This document shows, one piece after another, positions 51,805 to 59,247 of a stretch of 64,000 bases of DNA (positions within the stretch are counted from its first letter, which is position 1; each line of letters begins with the position of its first letter). The stretch is taken from the NCBI RefSeq assembly GCF_000372965.1, contig NZ_KB890024.1:1-64000 (forward strand), given 5' to 3'. Below the pieces are notes generated by a model, which was not told the DNA's origin, made no database searches, and saw only the letters and a list, made by a program, of their open reading frames with translations. This DNA comes from Hoeflea sp. 108 (GTDB lineage: Bacteria; Pseudomonadota; Alphaproteobacteria; Rhizobiales; Rhizobiaceae). Made by a program: the position numbers and the translations under genes.

Positions 51805-53130
51805 ATGAAATCTCTGACGCGCGCACCCGATCTCCAGCACAGCCACAGGCTCCGTCTCAACACGCTGATCCGCTTGCGCTGGCTGGCCATCGTCGGCCAG
51901 AGCATGGCGGTTGTCGTCGTCGCTTATTGGCTCGAATTCCCGCTGCCGGTCAGCCTGTGCTTTGCGCTGATCGCCAGCTCGGCCTGGCTCAACCTGTTCC
52001 TGGCCTTCCGCTATCCCGCCACCCATCGACTGAATCCGCTGGCCGCCTTTGGCATCCTCACCTTCGACAGCCTGCAGCTCGCCGGATTGCTCTACATGAC
52101 CGGCGGTCTCACCAACCCGTTTTCGTTGCTGATGACGGTGCCTGTCGTCATTTCGGCGACGTCGCTGCCGCTGCGGCTCACCGCCGTCCTTGCCGGACTG
52201 GTCATTGTGATGGTCAGCGTGCTCGCCTTCTTCCACCTGCCGCTGCCCTGGTATGACGGCGTCGTTCTGGCCATGCCGTTCATCTACACGTCGGGCATCT
52301 GGCTGGCCGTCTGCTGCTCCATCGCGTTTACCGCGATGTATGCCTTCCGCGTCGCCGACGAGGCCCGCCTGTTGGCCAACGCGCTCGCCGCCACCGAACT
52401 GGTTCTCCAGCGCGAACAGCATTTGTCGGCGCTCGATGGCCTTGCCGCCGCCGCCGCCCACGAACTCGGCACGCCGCTCGCCACCATCACGCTTGTCGCC
52501 AAGGAGATGGAGCGCGCCCTGGGCAACGATCCGAAATATGGCGAGGACGTCACCTTGCTGCGCAGCCAGAGCGAGCGCTGCCGCGAGATCCTCAAGCGCC
52601 TCACCAGCCTGTCGTCGGAGGGCGAAGAGCATCTCGCCCGCCTGCCGCTCACCTCGCTGGTCGAGGAGGTCATCGCCCCGCACCGCGATTTCGGCATTTC
52701 GATCAGGCTCGACCCTGGCGAGCGCATCGGGCCTGAGCCTGTCGGCCACCGCAACCCCGGCGTGATCTACGGCCTCGGCAACCTTGTCGAAAACGCCGTT
52801 GATTTTGCCCGCAGCAAGGTCACTGTCCACTGGAGCTGGGACGAGGATCAGGTTTCGTTCTCCATTCTCGACGACGGTCCCGGCTTCCCGCACGACATCA
52901 TCGACCGCATCGGCGAGCCTTACATGTCCACCCGCCAGGGTGCCGAGCCGGGTGGCGGCCTCGGGCTTGGCCTGTTCATCGCCAAGACCCTGCTCGAGCG
53001 CTCCGGCGCCGAGATCAGCTTCAGCAACTCCAGCGGCCCGGGCGAGGGCGCCATCGTCGAAATCTCCTGGCCGCGCGCCATCTTCCTCAATCCGGTGCCG
53101 GCCGGCTCGACGATGTTCGACACGGCATGA
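51805..53130 (+). CDS. actS: Redox-sensing histidine kinase ActS (RegB/PrrB family)
   Basis: A 441-residue membrane kinase: about six helices in residues 25-180, the ubiquinone-linked signature GGLTNPF at 100-106, the H-box AAAAHELGTPLATI with phospho-acceptor His219, the conserved redox Cys259 in SERCREIL, then an HATPase domain (GLGNLVENAVDFA, LDDGPGFP, GGGLGLGLFIAK). It senses the quinone/redox state and phosphorylates ActR, controlling respiration, nitrogen and carbon metabolism and, in rhizobia, acid tolerance. It precedes actR by 127 bases. Confidence 0.95.
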   Translation: MKSLTRAPDLQHSHRLRLNTLIRLRWLAIVGQSMAVVVVAYWLEFPLPVSLCFALIASSAWLNLFLAFRYPATHRLNPLAAFGILTFDSLQLAGLLYMTGGLTNPFSLLMTVPVVISATSLPLRLTAVLAGLVIVMVSVLAFFHLPLPWYDGVVLAMPFIYTSGIWLAVCCSIAFTAMYAFRVADEARLLANALAATELVLQREQHLSALDGLAAAAAHELGTPLATITLVAKEMERALGNDPKYGEDVTLLRSQSERCREILKRLTSLSSEGEEHLARLPLTSLVEEVIAPHRDFGISIRLDPGERIGPEPVGHRNPGVIYGLGNLVENAVDFARSKVTVHWSWDEDQVSFSILDDGPGFPHDIIDRIGEPYMSTRQGAEPGGGLGLGLFIAKTLLERSGAEISFSNSSGPGEGAIVEISWPRAIFLNPVPAGSTMFDTA

Positions 53131-53174
53131 GGCAAGGACGCGGTATTCGGGGCGCGGCATTTGGACCTGTGCCA

Positions 53175-53202
53175 TTGGACATCAAGGCTTTGCACCTATA
53201 TC
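53175..53202 (+). promoter_or_regulatory. Possible separate actR promoter
   Basis: TTGGAC (53175-53180), 16-base spacer, TATATC (53197-53202), within the 127-base actS-actR gap. It would allow actR to be made independently of the kinase. Weak evidence from pattern alone. Confidence 0.35.
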
Positions 53203-53257
53203 TGCTTGAAAAAACCATAAGAACGACTGGGATCAACGATAAAAAGGACAGAAAGCG

Positions 53258-53818
53258 ATGACCACCCAGGACATTGCAGGCGGGCTACCGGGCGAAGACC
53301 ATTCATTGCTGCTCGTCGATGACGACAAGCCGTTCCTGACGCGCCTGGCACGCGCCATGGAAACCCGCGGCTTCGCCGTGGACACTGCCGAAAGTGTCGA
53401 GGAAGCGGTCGCCAAGGTGCGCGCCAATCCGCCTGCCTACGCCGTGGTCGACATGCGCCTCGGTGATGGCAACGGCCTCGACGTCGTTTCCGCCATCCGC
53501 GAGCGCCGCGAAGACACCCGCACCGTCATCCTCACCGGTTATGGCAACATCGCAACGGCCGTCACCGCCGTGAAGCTGGGCGCCATCGACTATCTCTCCA
53601 AGCCAGCCGATGCCGACGACGTCTATGCCGCGCTGACCAACTCTTCGGGAGAGCGCGCAGCGCCGCCGGAAAATCCGATGTCTGCCGACCGCGTTCGCTG
53701 GGAACATATCCAGCGCGTCTACGAGATGTGCGAGCGCAACGTCTCGGAAACCGCACGCCGGCTCAACATGCACCGCCGTACCCTCCAGCGCATCCTCGCC
53801 AAGCGGGCGCCGAGATAA
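53258..53818 (+). CDS. actR: Response regulator ActR (RegA/PrrA family)
   Basis: A 186-residue regulator with a receiver domain (LLLVDDDKPFLTRLARAME, phosphorylated Asp65 in VVDMRLGDGNGL, VKLGAIDYLSKPADADD), a proline-containing linker (AAPPENP) and the invariant RegA-type Fis-like helix-turn-helix at the end (VSETARRLNMHRRTLQRILAKR). Partner of ActS. A strong terminator follows. Confidence 0.97.
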   Translation: MTTQDIAGGLPGEDHSLLLVDDDKPFLTRLARAMETRGFAVDTAESVEEAVAKVRANPPAYAVVDMRLGDGNGLDVVSAIRERREDTRTVILTGYGNIATAVTAVKLGAIDYLSKPADADDVYAALTNSSGERAAPPENPMSADRVRWEHIQRVYEMCERNVSETARRLNMHRRTLQRILAKRAPR

Positions 53819-53842
53819 GCGAATAGTGAGTAGCGAATAGGG

Positions 53843-53872
53843 AACGGCGCTTGATCTTCAGGCGCCGTTTTT
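53843..53872 (+). terminator. Intrinsic terminator after actR
   Basis: AACGGCGC / GCGCCGTT stem followed by a T-run, 24 bases after the actR stop. Confidence 0.85.
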
Positions 53873-53879
53873 ATTCTAC

Positions 53880-53977
53880 TATTTCCTATTTCCTATTTCC
53901 TATTTCCTATTTCCTATTTCCTATTTCCTATTTCCTATTTCCTATTTCCTATTTCCTATTTCCTATTTCCTATTTCC
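53880..53977. repeat. Perfect tandem array of 14 TATTTCC heptamers
   Basis: Fourteen uninterrupted, identical copies of TATTTCC (98 bases). The right end runs into the stop codon of the convergent mmcB gene. The left flank (GAATAGTGAGTAGCGAATAGG) looks like degenerate copies on the opposite strand orientation. Confidence 0.95.
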
Positions 53978-54477
53978 TATTCGCTCTCGCCATCCAGTGC
54001 CGGCACTGAAACACCCGCCAGCTCCGCCGCCAGCAGACGGGCAGCGCCCGCACGGGCGATGCGCAGCATCAGCGCCTTGCGGGTGGCCGCCGCCATGCGG
54101 TGCTCTGGGGCCTCGCGCATGATCTCGGCGCCATAGCCGTCGGACAGGATGAAGCCGCACTCCTCGGGGAATATCTCGATCGGCACTTCCGGATGGGTGG
54201 CAAAGAAGAAGCGGTCGGAATGGAGCCGGTAGTCGGGCCATTTGCGGTCGGTGCGAAAATCCTCGATCGACGACTTGATCTCGATGATCCAGATGTCGCC
54301 CTGGCGCGTCAGCGCCACCAGGTCAGCGCGCCGCCCCGTGGCCAGAGACAGTTCCGGCAGCACATGGGCGCCCATCTGGGACAAAAGGCGCTGCACGCCG
54401 CGCCGCACCAGCATGGCGCGTTCCGACTGGCGTCCGTCGATGAGCGGGTTCTGGGCGAGCGGTGAAATGATCGGCAT
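53977..54477 (-). CDS. mmcB: MmcB family DNA repair protein
   Basis: A 166-residue restriction-endonuclease-fold protein of the MmcB group (formerly a DUF), linked in Caulobacter to SOS-induced DNA damage repair. Visible: DGRQSERAMLVRRGVQRLL, then the nuclease-like core RRADLVALTRQGDIWIIEIKSSIEDFRTDRKWPDY with D and E-x-K catalytic-type residues, and a RFFFATHPEVPIEIFPEECGFILSDGYGAEI stretch. Its TAG stop is made from the last copy of the heptamer array. The 266-base gap upstream (54478-54743) shows no element I can name. Confidence 0.9.
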   Translation of the reverse strand: MPIISPLAQNPLIDGRQSERAMLVRRGVQRLLSQMGAHVLPELSLATGRRADLVALTRQGDIWIIEIKSSIEDFRTDRKWPDYRLHSDRFFFATHPEVPIEIFPEECGFILSDGYGAEIMREAPEHRMAAATRKALMLRIARAGAARLLAAELAGVSVPALDGESE

Positions 54478-54743
54478 CGGCAGATCATGGCATCATTTGT
54501 TCACGTTTTGAACCCATCCGGGCGATAAATCCGATGGCCGCTTTCTCGCAACCGAACCTAGCTGACATCGCCTGCCTCACTCGTCCTGCGTGTTGCCGAA
54601 ATGCCATATCGTCGACCTCACATTCACGCGCGGGCCGCTTTGCGGGCCTGTAGCGCTTGGCAAGCAAAATACCCGACCGTTAAGAATGGTGGCAAAAATG
54701 AGGCCGAATCGGTCCGGACACAGCTCTAGTTCGGGAACCCCAC

Positions 54744-55364
54744 ATGCAATTGAAGTCACTTGCCATCGTCGCCGCCCTGGCGCTTACCACCGCACTCGCA
54801 GGTTGCTCGACCGATGGCGTGTCGCGCATGTTCTCCAATGATTACGGCGGCCGTGTCGATGCCGGCTACCAGCTGCCGACCATTCCGATCAACAAGGTCC
54901 CGCGTCAGTTCCATCGTCAGATCGTGCGCTACGACACCGATGAGAAGCCGGGCACCGTCGTCGTCGATACCGAGCAGAAGTTCCTCTATCTGGTCCAGCC
55001 TGACGGCAAGGCGATGCGCTACGGCATCGGCGTCGGTCGCGAGGGTTTCGAGTGGCAGGGTACGTCGCGCGTCGCGCTGAAGCGCGAATGGCCGGTCTGG
55101 ACCCCACCGCCGGCAATGATGAAGCGCCAGCCGGAGCTGGTCAAATGGGCTGGCGGCATGCCCGGCGGCCCCAAGAACGCGCTCGGCGCCCGCGCCCTCT
55201 ACCTCTACAACAAGGGCGGCGACACCGGCTATCGCCTGCATGGTACGCCCGAATGGTGGTCGATCGGCAAGGCCATGTCCTCGGGCTGCATCCGAATGAT
55301 GAACCAGGACATCATCGACCTCTACGACCGCGTCGATGTCGGCGCCAAGGTCATCGTGAAATAA
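54744..55364 (+). CDS. L,D-transpeptidase lipoprotein (YkuD domain)
   Basis: A 206-residue envelope enzyme: lipoprotein signal with lipobox LAGC (Cys21), then a YkuD domain from about residue 70 (VVVDTEQKFLYLVQPDGKAMRYGIGVGREGFEW) with the catalytic HGTPEWW...MSSGCIRM motif and nucleophile Cys182. It makes 3-3 peptidoglycan cross-links or attaches proteins to the wall, roles prominent in Hyphomicrobiales. Followed by a strong terminator. Confidence 0.93.
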   Translation: MQLKSLAIVAALALTTALAGCSTDGVSRMFSNDYGGRVDAGYQLPTIPINKVPRQFHRQIVRYDTDEKPGTVVVDTEQKFLYLVQPDGKAMRYGIGVGREGFEWQGTSRVALKREWPVWTPPPAMMKRQPELVKWAGGMPGGPKNALGARALYLYNKGGDTGYRLHGTPEWWSIGKAMSSGCIRMMNQDIIDLYDRVDVGAKVIVK

Positions 55365-55400
55365 CTGCGAACCGTCCAGGCAACACGGACGTCGCAAACG

Positions 55401-55430
55401 AAAAACCGGGCGCTTTGGCCCGGTTTTTTG
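55401..55430. terminator. Intrinsic terminator
   Basis: AAAAACCGGGC / GCCCGG stem closing into a T-run around GCTTTG, between the L,D-transpeptidase gene and the convergent nfuA. Confidence 0.9.
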
Positions 55431-55484
55431 TTTTTTGGATTGTGGTTCGCTCCGCCTCGGATGGCTGCGGAGCAGAGGGCGGGA

Positions 55485-56060
55485 TCAGGAGACCTGTTCG
55501 ACCTGCTGCACTTCAGGCACGAAGTGGCGCAGCAGGTTCTGGATGCCGTGCTTCAGCGTTGCCGTCGACGACGGACAGCCGGCGCAGGCGCCCTTCATGT
55601 GCAGGAACACGGTGCCGTTCTCGTAGCCGCGGAAGGTGATGTCGCCGCCGTCCTGGGCAACGGCAGGGCGCACGCGGGTGTCGAGCAGTTCCTTGATCGT
55701 CACCACGATCTCGGCATCGGCCTTGTCGAAGAATTCGTTCTCGTCGTCATGATGGCCGCCGCCGCCGGCGGCCTGGCCGGCCATGACCGACACGCCCGAC
55801 ATGAAGTGCTCCATGATCGAGCCGAGGATCGCCGGCTTCAGGTGCTGCCAGTCGGGGCCGTCCTTGGTCACGGTGATGAAGTCGTAGCCGAAGAACACGC
55901 CGGTGACGCCCGGGATGTCGAACAGCCGTCCGGCCAGCGGCGAGGCCGCGCGCGCGCTGTCGGCGTCGCGGAAATCGGCGGTGCCTTCCAAAAGCACTTC
56001 CTTGCCCGGCAGGAACTTCAGTGTGGCCGGATTGGGGGTCGCTTCGGTCTGGATGAACAT
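55485..56060 (-). CDS. nfuA: NfuA-type Fe-S cluster carrier
   Basis: A 191-residue Nfu1/NfuA protein: N-terminal Nfu domain (MFIQTEATPNPATLKFLPG, IPGVTGVFFGYDFITVTK) and C-terminal NifU-like domain with the cluster-binding CAGC pair (MKGACAGCPSSTATLKHGI). It receives and delivers [4Fe-4S] clusters in the cytoplasm. A histidine-glycine-rich linker (GGGGHHDDEN) joins the domains. ATG after GGAGAC. In the downstream part of the glnD-murJ-trpS-usp-nfuA block. Confidence 0.95.
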   Translation of the reverse strand: MFIQTEATPNPATLKFLPGKEVLLEGTADFRDADSARAASPLAGRLFDIPGVTGVFFGYDFITVTKDGPDWQHLKPAILGSIMEHFMSGVSVMAGQAAGGGGHHDDENEFFDKADAEIVVTIKELLDTRVRPAVAQDGGDITFRGYENGTVFLHMKGACAGCPSSTATLKHGIQNLLRHFVPEVQQVEQVS

Positions 56061-56179
56061 GACATGTCTCCGTGGCCGCGCGGACGGGCCTTCAGTTTGG
56101 AATAATTCTAATTAGGCTCATGACGGCCGACATTCAAGCCGCTGGCGCGCCTCCGCGCCAATATGTTGCGCCCCACCTA

Positions 56180-56671
56180 TTAGGCCAGGCTGGCGATGTC
56201 CTCGTCGGACAGGTTCTGGGGCACGACCGTGACCGGAATGGGGAAGGCGGCACTCTTGCCGGCGATCGACGAGACCAGCGGCCCCGGGCCTTCCTTGCCG
56301 GCGCCCGCGGCCAGCACCAGGATGGCGATGTCCTGGTCGTCTTCGATCAGCTTGTGGATCTCGTCCGCCGCGCGGCCTTCGCGGACCACGAGCTCCGGCT
56401 CGATGCCCAGCGTCTCGCGCACCTTGGCGGCCTGGGTGTCCAGCGCCCCATTGGCCGTGGCGGTTGCTTCTTCGCGCATGATCTTCTCGACGCCCAGCCA
56501 GTGCTGGAAGTCATCGGGCTCGATGACATAGAGCAGCACCAAAACACCGTTGGTCGACTGGGCCCGCTTGGAGGCATAGGCCACCGCACGCTCGCATTCG
56601 GGCGTTTCGTCGACGATCGCCAGGAATTTGCGCCGGTGTCCGGCTTCCTTGCTGAGGCGTTTGGAGACCAT
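56180..56671 (-). CDS. Universal stress protein (UspA family)
   Basis: A 163-residue single-domain Usp: RRKFLAIVDETPECERAVAYASKRA at the N-terminus and the nucleotide-binding type end ILVLAAGAGKEGPGPLVSSIAGK. The last helices lack some of the canonical ATP-binding G-x(9)-G-S/T residues, so nucleotide binding is uncertain. Lies between trpS and nfuA on the same strand. Cytoplasmic; probably stress protective. Confidence 0.88.
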   Translation of the reverse strand: MVSKRLSKEAGHRRKFLAIVDETPECERAVAYASKRAQSTNGVLVLLYVIEPDDFQHWLGVEKIMREEATATANGALDTQAAKVRETLGIEPELVVREGRAADEIHKLIEDDQDIAILVLAAGAGKEGPGPLVSSIAGKSAAFPIPVTVVPQNLSDEDIASLA

Positions 56672-56703
56672 GTGCTACCTGTGCGTTTTGCCAGCAATCT
56701 GCC

Positions 56704-56740
56704 ACCGGCGCCGTTCGCCCGCAAGCGGGACGGCGCCGGT
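56704..56740 (-). other. Long hairpin between trpS and usp
   Basis: Perfect 11-base arms ACCGGCGCCGT / ACGGCGCCGGT with an inner CCCGC/GCGGG extension. On the minus strand no T-run follows, so partial readthrough or mRNA processing is likelier than full termination. Confidence 0.5.
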
Positions 56741-56754
56741 GTCGTTGTGTCGTA

Positions 56755-57822
56755 TCAGTCGCCGAGCAGGCCGATGATGTTGCGCACGCTCTTCATCGTG
56801 CCTTCGGCGATGGCGCGGGCCCTGTCGCCGCCGTCGCGCAGCACGCTGTCGATATAGGCCGGATCGGCCATCAGGCGGCGCATCTCGCCGGCGACCGGCG
56901 CCAGCTTGTCGACCGCCAGATCGGCGAGTGCCGGCTTGAACACCGAGAACTGCTGGCCGCCGAACTCCTTGAGCACCGCTTCCTTCGACATGTCGGCCAG
57001 GCCGGCATAGATGCCGACCAGGTTTTCCGCCTCGGGACGCTCCTTCAGCCCGTCGGTCTCGCTCGGCAGCGCTTCCGGATCGGTCTTCGCCTTCTTGATC
57101 TTCTTCGAGATCGTGTCGGCGTCGTCGGTGAGATTGATGCGCGACAGGTCGGACGGATCCGACTTCGACATCTTCTTCGAACCGTCGCGCAGGCTCATGA
57201 TGCGTGCAGCCGGTCCACCGATGATTGGCTCGGTGATCGGGAAGAAGCCGTTGACCGTCTCTTCGCCCATCTGCATTTCCACGCCGATGCCGAGGTCGGC
57301 GATGCGGGCCGAGAAGTCGTTGTTGAACTTCTGGGCGATGTCGCGGGTGAGTTCGAGATGCTGCTTCTGGTCTTCGCCCACAGGCACGTGGGTGGCGCGG
57401 TAGAGCAGGATGTCGGCCGCCATCAGGCTCGGATAGGCAAGCAGGCCCAGCGAGGCGTTCTCGCGGTCCTTGCCGGCCTTGTCCTTGAACTGCGTCATGC
57501 GGTTCATCCAGCCGATGCGCGCCACGCAATTGAAGATCCAGGCAAGCTCGGCGTGCTGCAGCACACGGGCCTGGTTGAAGACGATGTGCTTCTTGGGGTC
57601 GATGCCGGCCGCCAGGAACGCCGCGGTGATCGAGCGCGTCTGGCCTTCGAGGTCGTCATGGACGAGCTGGGCAGTCAGCGAATGCAGGTCGACGACGCAA
57701 TAGATGCAGTCGTTGGTGTCCTGCAGGGCGACGAACTTGCGGATGGCGCCGAGATAGTTGCCGAGATGGAGATTGCCGGTCGGCTGGACGCCGGAGAAGA
57801 CGAGGGGCTTGAAGGCGGTCAT
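56755..57822 (-). CDS. trpS: Tryptophanyl-tRNA synthetase
   Basis: A 355-residue class I synthetase charging tRNA(Trp). The HIGH-equivalent motif is GNLHLGNYLGA near residue 16, the KMSKS motif is complete (SKKMSKSDPSDLSRINL), and GEDQKQHLELTRDIAQKFN is the family's substrate region. Full length, ATG preceded by a weak GGGAT. Part of the glnD-murJ block, with an acyltransferase gene between it and murJ. Confidence 0.97.
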   Translation of the reverse strand: MTAFKPLVFSGVQPTGNLHLGNYLGAIRKFVALQDTNDCIYCVVDLHSLTAQLVHDDLEGQTRSITAAFLAAGIDPKKHIVFNQARVLQHAELAWIFNCVARIGWMNRMTQFKDKAGKDRENASLGLLAYPSLMAADILLYRATHVPVGEDQKQHLELTRDIAQKFNNDFSARIADLGIGVEMQMGEETVNGFFPITEPIIGGPAARIMSLRDGSKKMSKSDPSDLSRINLTDDADTISKKIKKAKTDPEALPSETDGLKERPEAENLVGIYAGLADMSKEAVLKEFGGQQFSVFKPALADLAVDKLAPVAGEMRRLMADPAYIDSVLRDGGDRARAIAEGTMKSVRNIIGLLGD

Positions 57823-57903
57823 GATGGATCCCGTGGCTTGTGGAGGGCCGTTTCGCGCGCGGCGAAATGCGAGACGCGCTTATGAACGATGGTCGGGAAA
57901 CGA

Positions 57904-59136
57904 TCAAGACTTTGCGGAGCTGGCCCCACTTTCGCGGCCGGGCTGCCCCAGTTGCCCAGGAGCTTCCGACTTGCGCCTGGCCGCCCGCTTGTCGGGCAGT
58001 CCGACCAGCGTGCGGAAAGGCGCAGGCAACATGTCCGCGAGGACGGCAAACATCAGCGACCAGAAGGTAGTGATGGCGACCACAAGGACGAACTCCAGCC
58101 ACAGCGGCCGTTCCAGCGGCAGCACGTAGAACAGCGCCATCACCACGAAGGTCTGGTGGACGATGTAGAGCGGGAAGATCTTGGCGTTGAGCCAGCTGAG
58201 CGTCTTGCTCGGCCGATTGAGGTGTCTGGAAGCGAAGCCGACGCAGGCGAGGATCATGCACCAGGCCATGACGAAGGATAGCGTCTTGTAGAGTGCTTCG
58301 TTCATGCCGCCATGCGCGCCGCCGATGCCGTAGACCTCGCCGATCCAGGCGTAGCGGAAAAGCAGAGCCGTCAGCACGGCAACCATCGCCGCGCTCAACC
58401 AGCGCCGCGAAACGATGCCGCCGATGACCGCTTGATGATGCTTGGCGACGAGGAAACCGAGGCCGAACCAGCTCGCTTCGGCCGCGAACCAGGCGCCGTC
58501 ATTGTAGAGCACGTTGGTCTGGCGCGGGAAGAATGGCGACAGCGCCAGATGCAGAACGAGCGGCAGCAGCACAAGCACATAAATCGCCGGCGAGCGCGCG
58601 ACGCGCTCGAAGCCGGCCATGAACGGGCGCATCCGCTCAGACGTCACCAGCAGGAAGACAGGGTAGCAGATGAAGGTCATGACCAGCAGATAGGCCACGA
58701 ACCACATATGCGCCCAGGAGAAGTTGCCGGTCGGGTAGCGTCCCTCGGTGAAGTAGTGCACCAGCCAGAATTCGAACAGCGAGCCCGAGAAGTCACCCTC
58801 GTAGATGCGCTCGTACCAGACCTGCGGCACGATGATCACGCACATGGCGAAGATCAGCGGCACGAACAGCCTGACGAAGCGGCCGCGCAGGAAGGCGAGC
58901 CCGCTTTCGGAGCGGAAGGCGAACCATGTGCCCATGCCCGAGACGAAAAACAGCAGCGCCAGCCGCCAGACCCGCGGAAACATCATCGCCAGCGACAGGC
59001 CGGCGCTACGTTCGGGGCTGCTGATCAGCCAGTCGAGGTCGGGAAAGAAGCCGACCGACGAATGATAGAGAATGAGCAGGGCAAATGCCGTGACGCGTAA
59101 CCAGTCGACGTAGTGAAGTCTTGTGCTCTGCTGCAT
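57904..59136 (-). CDS. Acyltransferase 3 family membrane protein
   Basis: A 410-residue inner-membrane protein with about ten helices. It starts RLHYVDWLRVTAFALLILYHSSVGFF, the acyltransferase-3 opening with the catalytic-type His, and continues with RFVRLFVPLIFAMCVIIVPQVWYE. Family members acylate surface polysaccharides, glucans (OpgC) or peptidoglycan. The target cannot be told from sequence. Its position between murJ and trpS appears to be an insertion relative to the usual rhizobial order. Confidence 0.88.
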   Translation of the reverse strand: MQQSTRLHYVDWLRVTAFALLILYHSSVGFFPDLDWLISSPERSAGLSLAMMFPRVWRLALLFFVSGMGTWFAFRSESGLAFLRGRFVRLFVPLIFAMCVIIVPQVWYERIYEGDFSGSLFEFWLVHYFTEGRYPTGNFSWAHMWFVAYLLVMTFICYPVFLLVTSERMRPFMAGFERVARSPAIYVLVLLPLVLHLALSPFFPRQTNVLYNDGAWFAAEASWFGLGFLVAKHHQAVIGGIVSRRWLSAAMVAVLTALLFRYAWIGEVYGIGGAHGGMNEALYKTLSFVMAWCMILACVGFASRHLNRPSKTLSWLNAKIFPLYIVHQTFVVMALFYVLPLERPLWLEFVLVVAITTFWSLMFAVLADMLPAPFRTLVGLPDKRAARRKSEAPGQLGQPGRESGASSAKS

Positions 59137-59247
59137 CGGGCTTGCGCCCCCGCCTTCCGGACTATGAGGTCATAGTCGAATATTTCGTCGGCCAAGTTGA
59201 TGACCGGGAAATATTAAAAATTCCCCCTTCGCGCTGCAGCGCCTGGC

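Noticed and set aside
49798..53175. Very long open frame (over 1,100 codons) on the minus strand opposite hrpB and actS
   Set aside because: It spans two well-recognised genes, has no domain, and reads as low-complexity Arg/Gly/Ala sequence. Long antisense frames are expected from codon bias in high-GC DNA.
53880..53977. Possible CRISPR array
   Set aside because: The repeats are contiguous 7-base units with no spacers and no cas genes nearby.
53880..53977. Phase-variable contingency locus switching a coding frame
   Set aside because: A 7-base unit would suit frame switching, but the array lies after the mmcB stop and beyond the actR terminator, so no coding frame crosses it.
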